Below, in pieces: positions 1-5,229 of a DNA stretch of 5,229 nt. Origin of the DNA: Helicobacteraceae bacterium (GTDB lineage Bacteria > Campylobacterota > Campylobacteria > Campylobacterales > Sulfurimonadaceae). Position numbers and translations under genes: made by a program. The notes under the pieces are model-generated. The model saw nothing but the letters and a program-made list of their open reading frames with translations, was not told the DNA's origin and searched no databases. The stretch's first letter is position 1, and each line of letters begins with the position of its first letter. The DNA is taken from positions 1 through 5,229 of the forward strand of contig JAMOQV010000072.1 of assembly GCA_027068615.1 (NCBI GenBank). The letters are read 5' to 3'.

Positions 1-234
1 GAAGAAGATTTAAGTTTAGATATAGAAGATGAAAAAGAAGAATCTTTAGAAAGTTCAGATGAACTAGAAGATGAAAAAGATATAGAAGATGAGCTAGATG
101 CATTGAATGATGAATTGTCATTAGATGAAGATAGTGATGACGAAGATAATCATATAGAAGAAGATTTGAGTTTAGACATACAAGAGGATGAACAAGAAGA
201 AAGCTTGGAAGATTCTGATGATATGGAAGATGAT
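1..234 (+). repeat. Degenerate in-frame tandem repeat of about 156 bp in the acidic gene
   Basis: The segment beginning at base 1 (EEDLSLDI, then EESLE, SDELEDE) recurs from base 157 (EEDLSLDI, then EESLE, SDDMEDD). The offset is 156 bases, or 52 codons, with one extra codon inside the second copy. Silent changes such as TTA/TTG and GAT/GAC separate the copies, so the duplication is not recent. The first copy may be preceded by more copies outside the window. Confidence 0.6.
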
Positions 235-780
235 TTTAGCTTAGATATGGATAATGAATTAGAATCTAATGATAAAGAAATTTCTGATGAATCAGAAGAT
301 GAAGATAATCTAGAGATTGAAGAAGGTACTTTAGAGTTAGAAGATGAATTAGGGTTAGAAGCAGAAGAAGATTTAGAAGAAGATGATTTAGAAAGTAAGA
401 TAGAAAATGCTGTTTCTCAACTTAGTGAAGATGAATTATCAAAAGAGGTAACTGAAGCTGGTATAAATCTAAGTGATTTGGACTCTTTAACAAGTAAAGA
501 TATAAAACTTGCAGTTGGTGAAGAGGTTGAAGAGGAAGAAGAGGAAGAAGAAAAAGTAGAAGCTGAACCAGAATCAGAAGCTGAAGAGGAAGAGAAAGAG
601 GAAAAATCTGTAGATGAGATAGATAATTCTCAAGATGAAGAAACAGAAGTTCAAGAGACTACAAACAATAAAGGTGTAGAAGCTTTAAAAACTCTTTTAA
701 CAGCACTTAGTGATAAAGATGTTGTAGCTTCATTAGATGGTATGAAGATAAGTATAAATATAACTTTAGGCGATAACTAA
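1..780 (+). CDS. Highly acidic low-complexity protein, 5'-truncated by the window edge
   Basis: The frame is open from base 1 to the TAA at 778-780 and gives 259 residues, so the true start lies upstream; the TTG at 103 is only an internal codon. By my count about 44% of residues are Asp or Glu (55 of the first 100), and there is no Arg, Cys, Trp or Tyr. Four (D/E)(L/F)SLD motifs have their Ser near residues 5, 40, 57 and 80, and a run of eight Glu lies at 177-184. Two parts look ordered: a segment around 134-172 (LESKIENAVSQLS onward) and the last ~36 residues (KGVEALKTLLTALSDKDVVA onward), which has an amphipathic helix and then a short beta-like end. No signal peptide or membrane segment is visible in this part. 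The same gene order occurs in Campylobacter, where the equivalent gene is annotated only as a highly acidic protein. Function is unknown; a cytoplasmic disordered or chaperone-like binding protein is a guess. Confidence 0.85.
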   Translation, partial: EEDLSLDIEDEKEESLESSDELEDEKDIEDELDALNDELSLDEDSDDEDNHIEEDLSLDIQEDEQEESLEDSDDMEDDFSLDMDNELESNDKEISDESEDEDNLEIEEGTLELEDELGLEAEEDLEEDDLESKIENAVSQLSEDELSKEVTEAGINLSDLDSLTSKDIKLAVGEEVEEEEEEEEKVEAEPESEAEEEEKEEKSVDEIDNSQDEETEVQETTNNKGVEALKTLLTALSDKDVVASLDGMKISINITLGDN

Positions 781-1403
781 TGTATAAAAACAATGGTGTA
801 GTTTTAGTTCTTTCAGGTCCTAGTGGTGCAGGTAAAAGTTCTCTTATAAAAGAGATAGCAGATGATATAGGGGAGTATTATTTTTCTATATCTACAACTA
901 CTAGAAAGCCTAGAGATGGTGAAGTTGATGGTGTTGATTACTACTTTGTAAGTGAAGAAGAGTTTAAAAAAGATATAAAAGATGAGTATTTCTTAGAGTA
1001 TGCTTTAGTTCATGGAAATTATTATGGAACATCAATCAAACCTGTAAAAGAGGCTTTAAGCAAGGGTAAACTAGTTATCTTTGATATTGATGTTCAGGGA
1101 AATACTGCTATAACCAATAGACTTGGAGATATAACAACTTCTGTATTTATAACACCTCCTACACTATCTGAGTTAAGAAAAAGATTACAAAATCGTTCTA
1201 CTGATACTAAAGAAGTTATAGAAAGAAGGCTAGTTATGGCAAAAATGGAGATTCAAAGAATTTCTGAATATGATTTTATCGTAGTAAATGATGACTTAAA
1301 AGTAGCTGCTGAAGTTTTAAAACAAATTGCAAAAACAGCGAGACTTAAAGTTCCTATAAACAAGATAAATGATTTTGTGCATAAGTGGGAAGATAAAGAA
1401 TAA
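780..1403 (+). CDS. gmk: Guanylate kinase
   Basis: Cytoplasmic enzyme that transfers a phosphate from ATP to GMP (and dGMP) to make GDP, needed for GTP and dGTP supply and for recycling cyclic di-GMP and (p)ppGpp products. At 207 residues it has the usual bacterial length. The P-loop is GPSGAGKS at residues 13-20. The GMP-binding region covers about 36-58 (STTTRKPRDGEVDGVDYYF) and continues to YYGTS at 81-85. The DIDVQG segment is at 102-107, the Arg-rich lid (RLQNRSTDTKEVIERR) at 135-150, and the family's YDFIVVNDDL near 164-173. The ATG overlaps the stop of the acidic gene (TAATG), with a weak AGG at 768-770 as the only Shine-Dalgarno candidate, so translational coupling is likely. An 86-base gap separates it from tatA. 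Confidence 0.97.
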   Translation: MYKNNGVVLVLSGPSGAGKSSLIKEIADDIGEYYFSISTTTRKPRDGEVDGVDYYFVSEEEFKKDIKDEYFLEYALVHGNYYGTSIKPVKEALSKGKLVIFDIDVQGNTAITNRLGDITTSVFITPPTLSELRKRLQNRSTDTKEVIERRLVMAKMEIQRISEYDFIVVNDDLKVAAEVLKQIAKTARLKVPINKINDFVHKWEDKE

Positions 1404-1452
1404 AAACTTGTATTAAAATATCTTAATAAGAGTATTTACAGCATTTTATAGA

Positions 1453-1458
1453 TATACT
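1453..1458 (+). promoter_or_regulatory. Candidate -10 element upstream of tatA
   Basis: TATACT lies 31 bases before the tatA ATG in an A/T-rich 86-base gap. No -35 box stands at normal spacing; TTTACA at 1435-1440 is only 12 bases away. Campylobacterota housekeeping promoters often lack a clear -35 element, so a secondary promoter driving tatA-argS is plausible. Transcription reading through from gmk is also possible, as I see no GC-rich terminator in the gap. Confidence 0.4.
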
Positions 1459-1477
1459 CACACAATAATTTAATTTT

Positions 1478-1483
1478 AAAGGA
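1478..1483 (+). promoter_or_regulatory. Ribosome binding site of tatA
   Basis: AAAGGA is followed by a 6-base spacer before the ATG at 1490. It is among the clearest Shine-Dalgarno sequences in the window and fixes the tatA start. Confidence 0.7.
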
Positions 1484-1489
1484 AATAAT

Positions 1490-1717
1490 ATGGGAATGCC
1501 TAGTGGACAAGAATTACTGATAATTTTAGCAATAGTTGTACTTTTATTTGGTGCTAAAAAGATACCTGAACTTGCAAAAGGTCTTGGAAAAGGGATTAAA
1601 AACTTTAAAGCTGAGATGAAAGATACTGAAACAGAAGTAGCATCTTCTGACGCACCTAAAAAAGTAGAAGGTAGTGAAGAGAGTATTACAACTACTAAAA
1701 CTACAACACAAGCTTAA
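1490..1717 (+). CDS. tatA: Twin-arginine translocase subunit TatA (TatA/E type)
   Basis: Pore-forming subunit of the Tat system, which moves folded, often cofactor-bound proteins carrying a twin-arginine signal across the cytoplasmic membrane. In Campylobacterota respiratory enzymes such as hydrogenases, nitrate reductases and formate dehydrogenases are typical clients. The 75-residue protein has the family layout: a short N-terminus with a polar Gln at residue 7, one transmembrane helix at about 9-20, the FG hinge at 20-21, an amphipathic helix (AKKIPELAKGLGKGIKNFKAEM) at 22-43, and a loose polar tail rich in Glu, Lys, Ser and Thr. The KKIPELAKGLGKGI stretch is typical of TatA/TatE rather than TatB. 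No tatB or tatC is adjacent, so the other subunits must be encoded elsewhere. It sits three bases upstream of argS. Confidence 0.95.
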   Translation: MGMPSGQELLIILAIVVLLFGAKKIPELAKGLGKGIKNFKAEMKDTETEVASSDAPKKVEGSEESITTTKTTTQA

Positions 1718-1720
1718 GCC

Positions 1721-3316
1721 TTGAAACAACGAGTATCGACGCTATTATGCGAAAAACTTGGTCGTGAAGTTGTTTTAGAGAAGCCACGAGATCGCTCTTT
1801 TGGTCACTTTGCTACTCCTATAGCTTTCTCTTTGGCTAAAGAGCTTAGAAAATCTCCTATGATTATAGCTGAAGAGTTAGCATCATCGTTCAATGAATCA
1901 GATATATTTTCTAGTGTTGAATCTGTAAAGGGTTATCTAAACTTTCGTTTAAGTGAGAGCTTTTTAAGTGAGTATGCTGATTGGGCTTTACAAAATCAAG
2001 ATAAATTTGCAAAACAGGAAAAAAATGAGAAAATCCTTTTAGAGTTTGTTAGTGCAAATCCAACAGGACCACTACATATTGGTCATGCTAGGGGTGCTGT
2101 TTATGGAGATACACTTTATAAACTAGCAAAGCATCTAGGTTACGATATAACAGCTGAATACTATGTAAATGATGCTGGTAATCAGATAGACTTACTTGGT
2201 CTTTCTATTCAACTTTATGGACAAGAAAACATCTTAAAACAAGATGTTGAGTATCCTGAGAGTTACTACCGTGGTGAGTATCTTGAAGAGTTAGCTAATG
2301 ATGCAGTTGAGAAGTTTGGTAAAGAGATATTAACAGATACAACTCGTCAAAAAGAGTTAGCAATGTGGGCTAAAGATAAAGTGATGCAAATCATAGTAAA
2401 ATCTTTAGCAGATATGAATATCAACTTTGACAGTTTTGTAAATGAGTCTTCACTCTATGCTGAATGGGATAGAGTTATGGCTAAAATGGGTGATGGTGTT
2501 TATGAAAAAGATGGCAAAATCTGGATAGCTTCTGAGAAAAAAGGTGATGAAAAAGATAGAGTGGTTGTTCGTGAAGATGGAAGACCAACTTATCTCGCTG
2601 GTGATATAGTTTACCATAACCAAAAGTTTGAAAGAGGGTATGATCACTACATAAACATCTGGGGTGCTGACCATCATGGTTATATACCTCGTGTAAAAGC
2701 AGCTGTTGAATTTTTAGGATATGATAGTTCTAAACTAGAAACACTTTTAGCTCAAATGGTATCTTTACTAAAAGATGGTGAACCATACAAGATGAGTAAA
2801 AGAGCTGGTAATGTTATACTGATGAGTGATATAGTAGAAGAGATAGGCTCAGATGCACTAAGGTTTATATTTGCTTCTAAAAAGAGTGATACAGCTTTAG
2901 AGTTTGATTTAGCAGAGTTTAAAAAACAAGATAGCTCAAACCCTATATTTTATATACAATATGCTCATGCTAGAATACATACACTTCTTAAGAAAAGTGA
3001 GTTATCTCAAGATGAGATAATGTCAAGTTCTTTAAAAGGGTTAAATGAAAGTGCAGATTCATTACTTTTTGATGCACTTTTATTGCCAGAAGTTGTAGAG
3101 GATGCTTTTAACTCTCGTCAAGTTCAAAAGCTACCTGATTATCTAAAAGCACTTTCAGCATCTTTACATAAGTTCTATTATGATTATAAAATCATAGGAA
3201 CAGAAGATGAAGCTAAACTTTTAAAACTTTTTACACTTGTTGCATTAAGTATAAAAGTTGGTCTTTCACTTATGGGCATAGAAGCAAAAGAGTATATGTC
3301 AAAAGAGGAAGATTAA
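1721..3316 (+). CDS. argS: Arginyl-tRNA synthetase
   Basis: Class I aminoacyl-tRNA synthetase that charges tRNA-Arg with arginine using ATP. The 531-residue length fits the family. The N-terminal tRNA D-loop binding region includes the conserved FGHFATPIAFSLAKELRKSP (28-46). The signature SANPTGPLHIGHARGA is at 111-126, with HIGH at 119-122. YYVNDAGNQ follows at about 147-154, WGADHHGYIPR at 314-324, and a canonical KMSKRAGN at 357-364; E. coli ArgS lacks a standard KMSK. The anticodon-binding helical domain carries NPIFYIQYAHAR at 407-418, and the protein ends with GLSLMGIEAKEYM. The start is TTG at 1721: the same frame is closed by the tatA stop at 1715-1717, and the next ATG, at 1859, would remove the conserved HFATPIAF region. 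There is no convincing Shine-Dalgarno, so coupling to tatA is likely. Confidence 0.96.
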   Translation: MKQRVSTLLCEKLGREVVLEKPRDRSFGHFATPIAFSLAKELRKSPMIIAEELASSFNESDIFSSVESVKGYLNFRLSESFLSEYADWALQNQDKFAKQEKNEKILLEFVSANPTGPLHIGHARGAVYGDTLYKLAKHLGYDITAEYYVNDAGNQIDLLGLSIQLYGQENILKQDVEYPESYYRGEYLEELANDAVEKFGKEILTDTTRQKELAMWAKDKVMQIIVKSLADMNINFDSFVNESSLYAEWDRVMAKMGDGVYEKDGKIWIASEKKGDEKDRVVVREDGRPTYLAGDIVYHNQKFERGYDHYINIWGADHHGYIPRVKAAVEFLGYDSSKLETLLAQMVSLLKDGEPYKMSKRAGNVILMSDIVEEIGSDALRFIFASKKSDTALEFDLAEFKKQDSSNPIFYIQYAHARIHTLLKKSELSQDEIMSSSLKGLNESADSLLFDALLLPEVVEDAFNSRQVQKLPDYLKALSASLHKFYYDYKIIGTEDEAKLLKLFTLVALSIKVGLSLMGIEAKEYMSKEED

Positions 3317-3336
3317 GAAACTGTTTAATAACCATT

Positions 3337-3342
3337 TATAAT
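3337..3342 (+). promoter_or_regulatory. Candidate -10 element for the yfdX-like gene
   Basis: A perfect TATAAT begins 20 bases after the argS stop; a second candidate, TATACT, is at 3350-3355. Neither has a clear -35 partner. A transcript starting from the first would begin near 3349 and carry a leader of about 70 bases that contains the 3366-3395 hairpin. A start between the hairpin and the gene is less likely, because no good -10 is visible there. Confidence 0.4.
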
Positions 3343-3365
3343 TAAGATTTATACTTTTGATAATC

Positions 3366-3401
3366 AAGAGGATATAGATAGTTTTATATCCTCTTAATTT
3401 T
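3366..3401 (+). terminator. Rho-independent terminator after argS, possibly inside the yfdX leader
   Basis: A perfect 11-bp inverted repeat (AAGAGGATATA at 3366-3376 and TATATCCTCTT at 3385-3395) with an 8-base loop is followed by AATTTTAATTT. The U tract is broken by AA, so termination strength is uncertain. It lies 49 bases after argS and 24 bases before the next ATG. Confidence 0.7.
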
Positions 3402-3407
3402 AATTTA

Positions 3408-3413
3408 AAAGGA
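3408..3413 (+). promoter_or_regulatory. Ribosome binding site of the yfdX-like gene
   Basis: AAAGGA ends 6 bases before the ATG at 3420. Together with the following bases it forms AGGATAT (3410-3416), which is perfectly complementary to ATATCCT (3386-3392) in the upstream hairpin arm. Confidence 0.7.
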
Positions 3414-3419
3414 TATCTT

Positions 3420-4361
3420 ATGAGAACAAAACTTACACTTTCTCTTATCACTACTGCATTATTATTTGGAACAACTACACTTTTAGCAAATACTTCAGAT
3501 AAAAACATAACTTCAAACGAAACATATATGAAAGATGTTAAGGATGGAAAATTTAAAAAAGAGGTTTCTAAAAAAGAGACTTTAAGATTGAATGATGTTG
3601 TAAAAAATACAGTTAAAGAGCATAATGATTTACTTAAGAAACCATCAAAAGAGTTTATAAGTGGTCTTAACAATACTGTTAAGGTTTTAGGTTTAATCAA
3701 GTCAAATAAAATTGAAGAAGCTAAAAAAGTTATAGCACAGGCTGAAAAAGATTTTACTACAGCTTTTAAGAAAGAACCAAAACTAGGTCTTATTCCTATT
3801 CGTGAAAATACAGATGTAATCTCATTTAATGGTTCTGCAAAACTTATAGAAGATATAAAAGAATCAGCTGAAGATTTATTAAAACATAACGATACTCAGT
3901 TAGCTATAGATATGTTAGCTCCATTACAAGATGAAGTTATTATAAATATTCAGTATGTTCCAGCTTATTTGTATCCAAAAGCTATAAAAGATGCTTCAAA
4001 GGCATTAGAAGATGGTAAAAAAGAGTTGGCTTTTGCTACTATAGTAACGGTATTAGAAGCTACTCAGTTAGATACTATTATCGTTCCAATACCTCTTTTA
4101 ACAGCACAAAGTATGGTACTTGAAGCTTCAAAACTTGAAAAATCTCACAAAAAAGAGGCTTTAAAACTTTTGCAAACAGCACAAGAGGAGTTACAAAAAG
4201 CTGTATTACTTGGTTATACAAAAGAGTATAAATCTGATTATAAAAGTATAGATAAAGCTATAGATGAACTAGAAACAGAGATAAAAGGTAAAAATGTAGT
4301 TGTAAAACTTTATGAAGACCTTTTGAAAAAGTTTAAAGATTTAACTGATAAGCAAAAATAA
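3420..4361 (+). CDS. YfdX-family periplasmic protein
   Basis: A 313-residue protein with a Sec-type signal peptide: basic MRTK, a hydrophobic stretch at about 5-22, and likely cleavage after LLA at 21-23. It is therefore probably periplasmic and soluble. A charged linker rich in Lys, Asp and Glu follows. The region from about 75 to 285 matches what I recall of the YfdX domain: helical hairpins with A-K-K-V and L-x-x-A spacing, EPKLGLIPI at 119-127, VPAYLYPKAI at 180-189, IIVPIPLLTAQ at 220-230, and LGYTKEYKSDYKSI at 264-277. A coiled-coil-like Lys-rich tail ends the protein. There is no Cys. E. coli YfdX is EvgA-regulated and linked to acid or stress response, but its biochemical role is not settled, and this copy is longer because of extra N- and C-terminal parts. 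It stands alone between two terminators with its own promoter candidate. The family call is strong; the function is unknown. Confidence 0.85.
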   Translation: MRTKLTLSLITTALLFGTTTLLANTSDKNITSNETYMKDVKDGKFKKEVSKKETLRLNDVVKNTVKEHNDLLKKPSKEFISGLNNTVKVLGLIKSNKIEEAKKVIAQAEKDFTTAFKKEPKLGLIPIRENTDVISFNGSAKLIEDIKESAEDLLKHNDTQLAIDMLAPLQDEVIINIQYVPAYLYPKAIKDASKALEDGKKELAFATIVTVLEATQLDTIIVPIPLLTAQSMVLEASKLEKSHKKEALKLLQTAQEELQKAVLLGYTKEYKSDYKSIDKAIDELETEIKGKNVVVKLYEDLLKKFKDLTDKQK

Positions 4362-4364
4362 AGT

Positions 4365-4401
4365 ATAAAAGATGATGAATTTATCATCATCTTTTATTTA
4401 T
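4365..4401 (+). terminator. Rho-independent terminator after the yfdX-like gene
   Basis: A perfect 14-bp inverted repeat (4365-4378 with 4384-4397; core AGATGATGA/TCATCATCT) has a 5-base ATTTA loop and starts three bases after the stop codon. The 3' arm itself contains TTTTAT, followed by TTATTC. The A-rich 5' arm would allow some termination in the reverse direction as well. Confidence 0.85.
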
Positions 4402-4457
4402 TCTCAATAAAATTATAATTTATTTATTCAATTTAAGAAACTTATTAGTCTAATTTA

Positions 4458-4466
4458 TGTTAATAT
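4458..4466 (+). promoter_or_regulatory. Candidate extended -10 upstream of the GNAT gene
   Basis: TGTTAATAT fits an extended -10 (TG, one base, then a TAATAT hexamer). It would start RNA near 4473, giving a leader of about 28 bases to the ATG at 4501. A perfect TATAAT at 4414-4419 is an alternative with a longer leader. The preceding terminator makes a separate promoter in this 4398-4500 gap necessary. Confidence 0.35.
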
Positions 4467-4490
4467 TACTCAGTGATGAAATTTAATTAT

Positions 4491-4494
4491 GGAA
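4491..4494 (+). promoter_or_regulatory. Ribosome binding site that decides the GNAT start
   Basis: GGAA sits 6 bases before the ATG at 4501, while the in-frame ATG at 4489 has no purine-rich Shine-Dalgarno upstream (GATGAAATTTAATT). I therefore prefer the downstream ATG, which also gives the usual GNAT beginning MNIKIRKAEAKDA. Confidence 0.5.
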
Positions 4495-4500
4495 AAATTT

Positions 4501-5124
4501 ATGAATATTAAAATAAGAAAAGCAGAAGCTAAAGATGCACCTTTTTTAGCAGAGATGATTTTACAGAGTACGAGAGCTGGTAAAAAAGGTGGTATTTTTG
4601 ATATGATTTTTGAAACAAATGATGATGCTGAGATTTTAAAAAAATTGGAAGCTTTAACTTGCACAGAGGCAAAGAATCATTGTCATTTTAACAATTTTTT
4701 GATAGCTGAATTAGATGAACAAAGTGTTGGTACTCTTTGTAGTTATGAACCTAGAATAGCTACACATAAAACTTTTAGAGATGCTCTTTATGAGATAGGT
4801 TGTTCAGAGAGTGTTAATGAAAGTTTAAAAATTATATATGATTGTGATTTTGAACTAAATAACAGAACATTAATGTTTGATTTTATGGAAGAGAAAAAAG
4901 GTTTTATAGATGTTGGTGTATTAAAAGCTTTGATGCAAAAGTCTCTTTTAACAGCAAGATTAAAAGGGTATAGAATAGCTCAAACTATAGTAGAGATAGG
5001 TTCTATGGATAATATACTATTTTATAAGAAATTAGGATTTCATAAAGTAAAAGAGATGGAATGTGAATCTTATAAAGAGCATTTTGGAAGGGCTGGTTTG
5101 GTTCTGTTAGCAACTGAATTTTAA
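4501..5124 (+). CDS. GNAT-fold N-acetyltransferase-like protein
   Basis: A predicted cytoplasmic protein of 207 residues from the preferred ATG (211 from the alternative ATG at 4489). The first strand IKIRKAEAKDAPFLAEMI (3-20) is the common GNAT opening. The C-terminal part has the GNAT layout: a helix LMQKSLLTARLKGY (144-157), a strand (QTIVEIG, 161-167), and the motif B signature NILFYKKLGF (171-180). The acetyl-CoA pyrophosphate loop, normally Q/R-x-x-G-x-G/A, aligns to IDVGVL at 136-141, where only the central Gly139 is kept; catalytic ability and donor are therefore uncertain. The middle region (about 40-130) is not one I recognise and has several Cys and His residues (Cys54, His60, Cys61, His62, Cys80). 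The gene starts a unit after a strong terminator and overlaps the next gene by one base, so they are probably co-expressed. Substrate unknown. Confidence 0.75.
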   Translation: MNIKIRKAEAKDAPFLAEMILQSTRAGKKGGIFDMIFETNDDAEILKKLEALTCTEAKNHCHFNNFLIAELDEQSVGTLCSYEPRIATHKTFRDALYEIGCSESVNESLKIIYDCDFELNNRTLMFDFMEEKKGFIDVGVLKALMQKSLLTARLKGYRIAQTIVEIGSMDNILFYKKLGFHKVKEMECESYKEHFGRAGLVLLATEF

Positions 5125-5229
5125 TGAAACATATAGTATTTAATTATCAAGATAAATTAAAAATATTTGAGGCTTTAAAAGAGTATAGAAGTGGTTCTTA
5201 TAAATCTTGTTTACTTCAGTATAATGTCT
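5124..5229 (+). CDS. Start of an unidentified protein, cut by the window end
   Basis: The ATG overlaps the GNAT stop codon as TAATG, and 35 codons are open to the window edge (MKHIVFNYQDKLKIFEALKE and onward to LLQYNV). No clear Shine-Dalgarno precedes it, so translation is probably coupled to the GNAT gene. There is no signal peptide. The beginning, a short strand, a charged helix and then a hydrophobic strand near SCLLQYNV, vaguely recalls FIST sensory domains that front signalling proteins in Campylobacterota, but the piece is far too short to assign. Confidence 0.6.
   Translation, partial: MKHIVFNYQDKLKIFEALKEYRSGSYKSCLLQYNV

Noticed and set aside
103..780. TTG at 103 as the start of the acidic protein
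   Set aside because: The frame is open without a stop back to base 1, with the same acidic composition and the first copy of a repeat; the codon is an internal Leu.
1411..1428. Inverted repeat TATTAA/TTAATA after gmk as a terminator
   Set aside because: Only six A-T pairs with a 6-base loop, no GC and no U tract; expected by chance in this A/T-rich gap.
1544..1729. Reverse-strand open frame opposite tatA
   Set aside because: The forward strand encodes a clear TatA; the reverse product is a Phe/Ser/Cys-rich mirror of Lys/Glu codons.
2450..2677. Reverse-strand open frame inside argS
   Set aside because: It lies wholly within a certain argS coding region, has no recognisable domain and looks like antisense shadow coding.
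3299..3700. Reverse-strand open frame covering the argS/yfdX gap
   Set aside because: It overlaps the signal peptide and start of the yfdX-like gene and a terminator, and its product has no recognisable features beyond the hydrophobic bias of antisense frames.
4489..4500. ATG at 4489 as the GNAT start
   Set aside because: It has no Shine-Dalgarno, and its own bases supply the GGAA placed correctly for the ATG at 4501. It cannot be excluded, and the difference is only four residues.
1..5229. A mobile element, defence system, CRISPR array or phage module
   Set aside because: No transposase, integrase, nuclease, toxin-antitoxin pair, direct-repeat array or tRNA was seen on either strand; most genes are conserved housekeeping genes with uniform base composition.

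Overview
The window looks like chromosomal DNA of a low-GC (roughly one third G+C by eye) member of the Campylobacterota, most likely a Sulfurimonas-like organism. The assignment is inferred from the gene order (highly acidic protein, gmk, tatA, argS), which I recall from Campylobacter and its relatives, from the A/T-rich codon choice, and from the style of the TatA and ArgS proteins. All genes lie on the + strand.

Positions 1-3316 hold a compact housekeeping cluster. It begins with the 3' part of a gene for an extremely acidic, low-complexity protein, open from base 1. Next come guanylate kinase (gmk, start overlapping the previous stop as TAATG), the twin-arginine translocation pore subunit tatA, and arginyl-tRNA synthetase (argS, TTG start, in the same frame as tatA and only one codon after its stop). 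A strong hairpin at 3366-3395 probably ends this cluster. The shared logic looks like conserved synteny and co-expression of growth genes rather than one pathway: nucleotide supply, folded-protein export and tRNA charging.

Positions 3317-4397 hold a single-gene unit. A TATAAT box lies just after argS. It is followed by a gene for a secreted, helical YfdX-family protein and then by a perfect 14-bp terminator hairpin. The argS/yfdX hairpin may lie within the yfdX leader, and its 3' arm can alternatively pair with the yfdX Shine-Dalgarno sequence.

Positions 4398-5229 start another transcription unit: a GNAT-fold acetyltransferase-like protein with a degenerate acetyl-CoA loop, coupled through a TAATG overlap to a gene that runs off the window end. 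I saw no RNA genes, insertion sequences, CRISPR arrays or phage genes. Most of the window is ordinary conserved chromosome. The least explained parts are the acidic protein, the periplasmic YfdX protein and its leader, and the GNAT/partial-gene pair.
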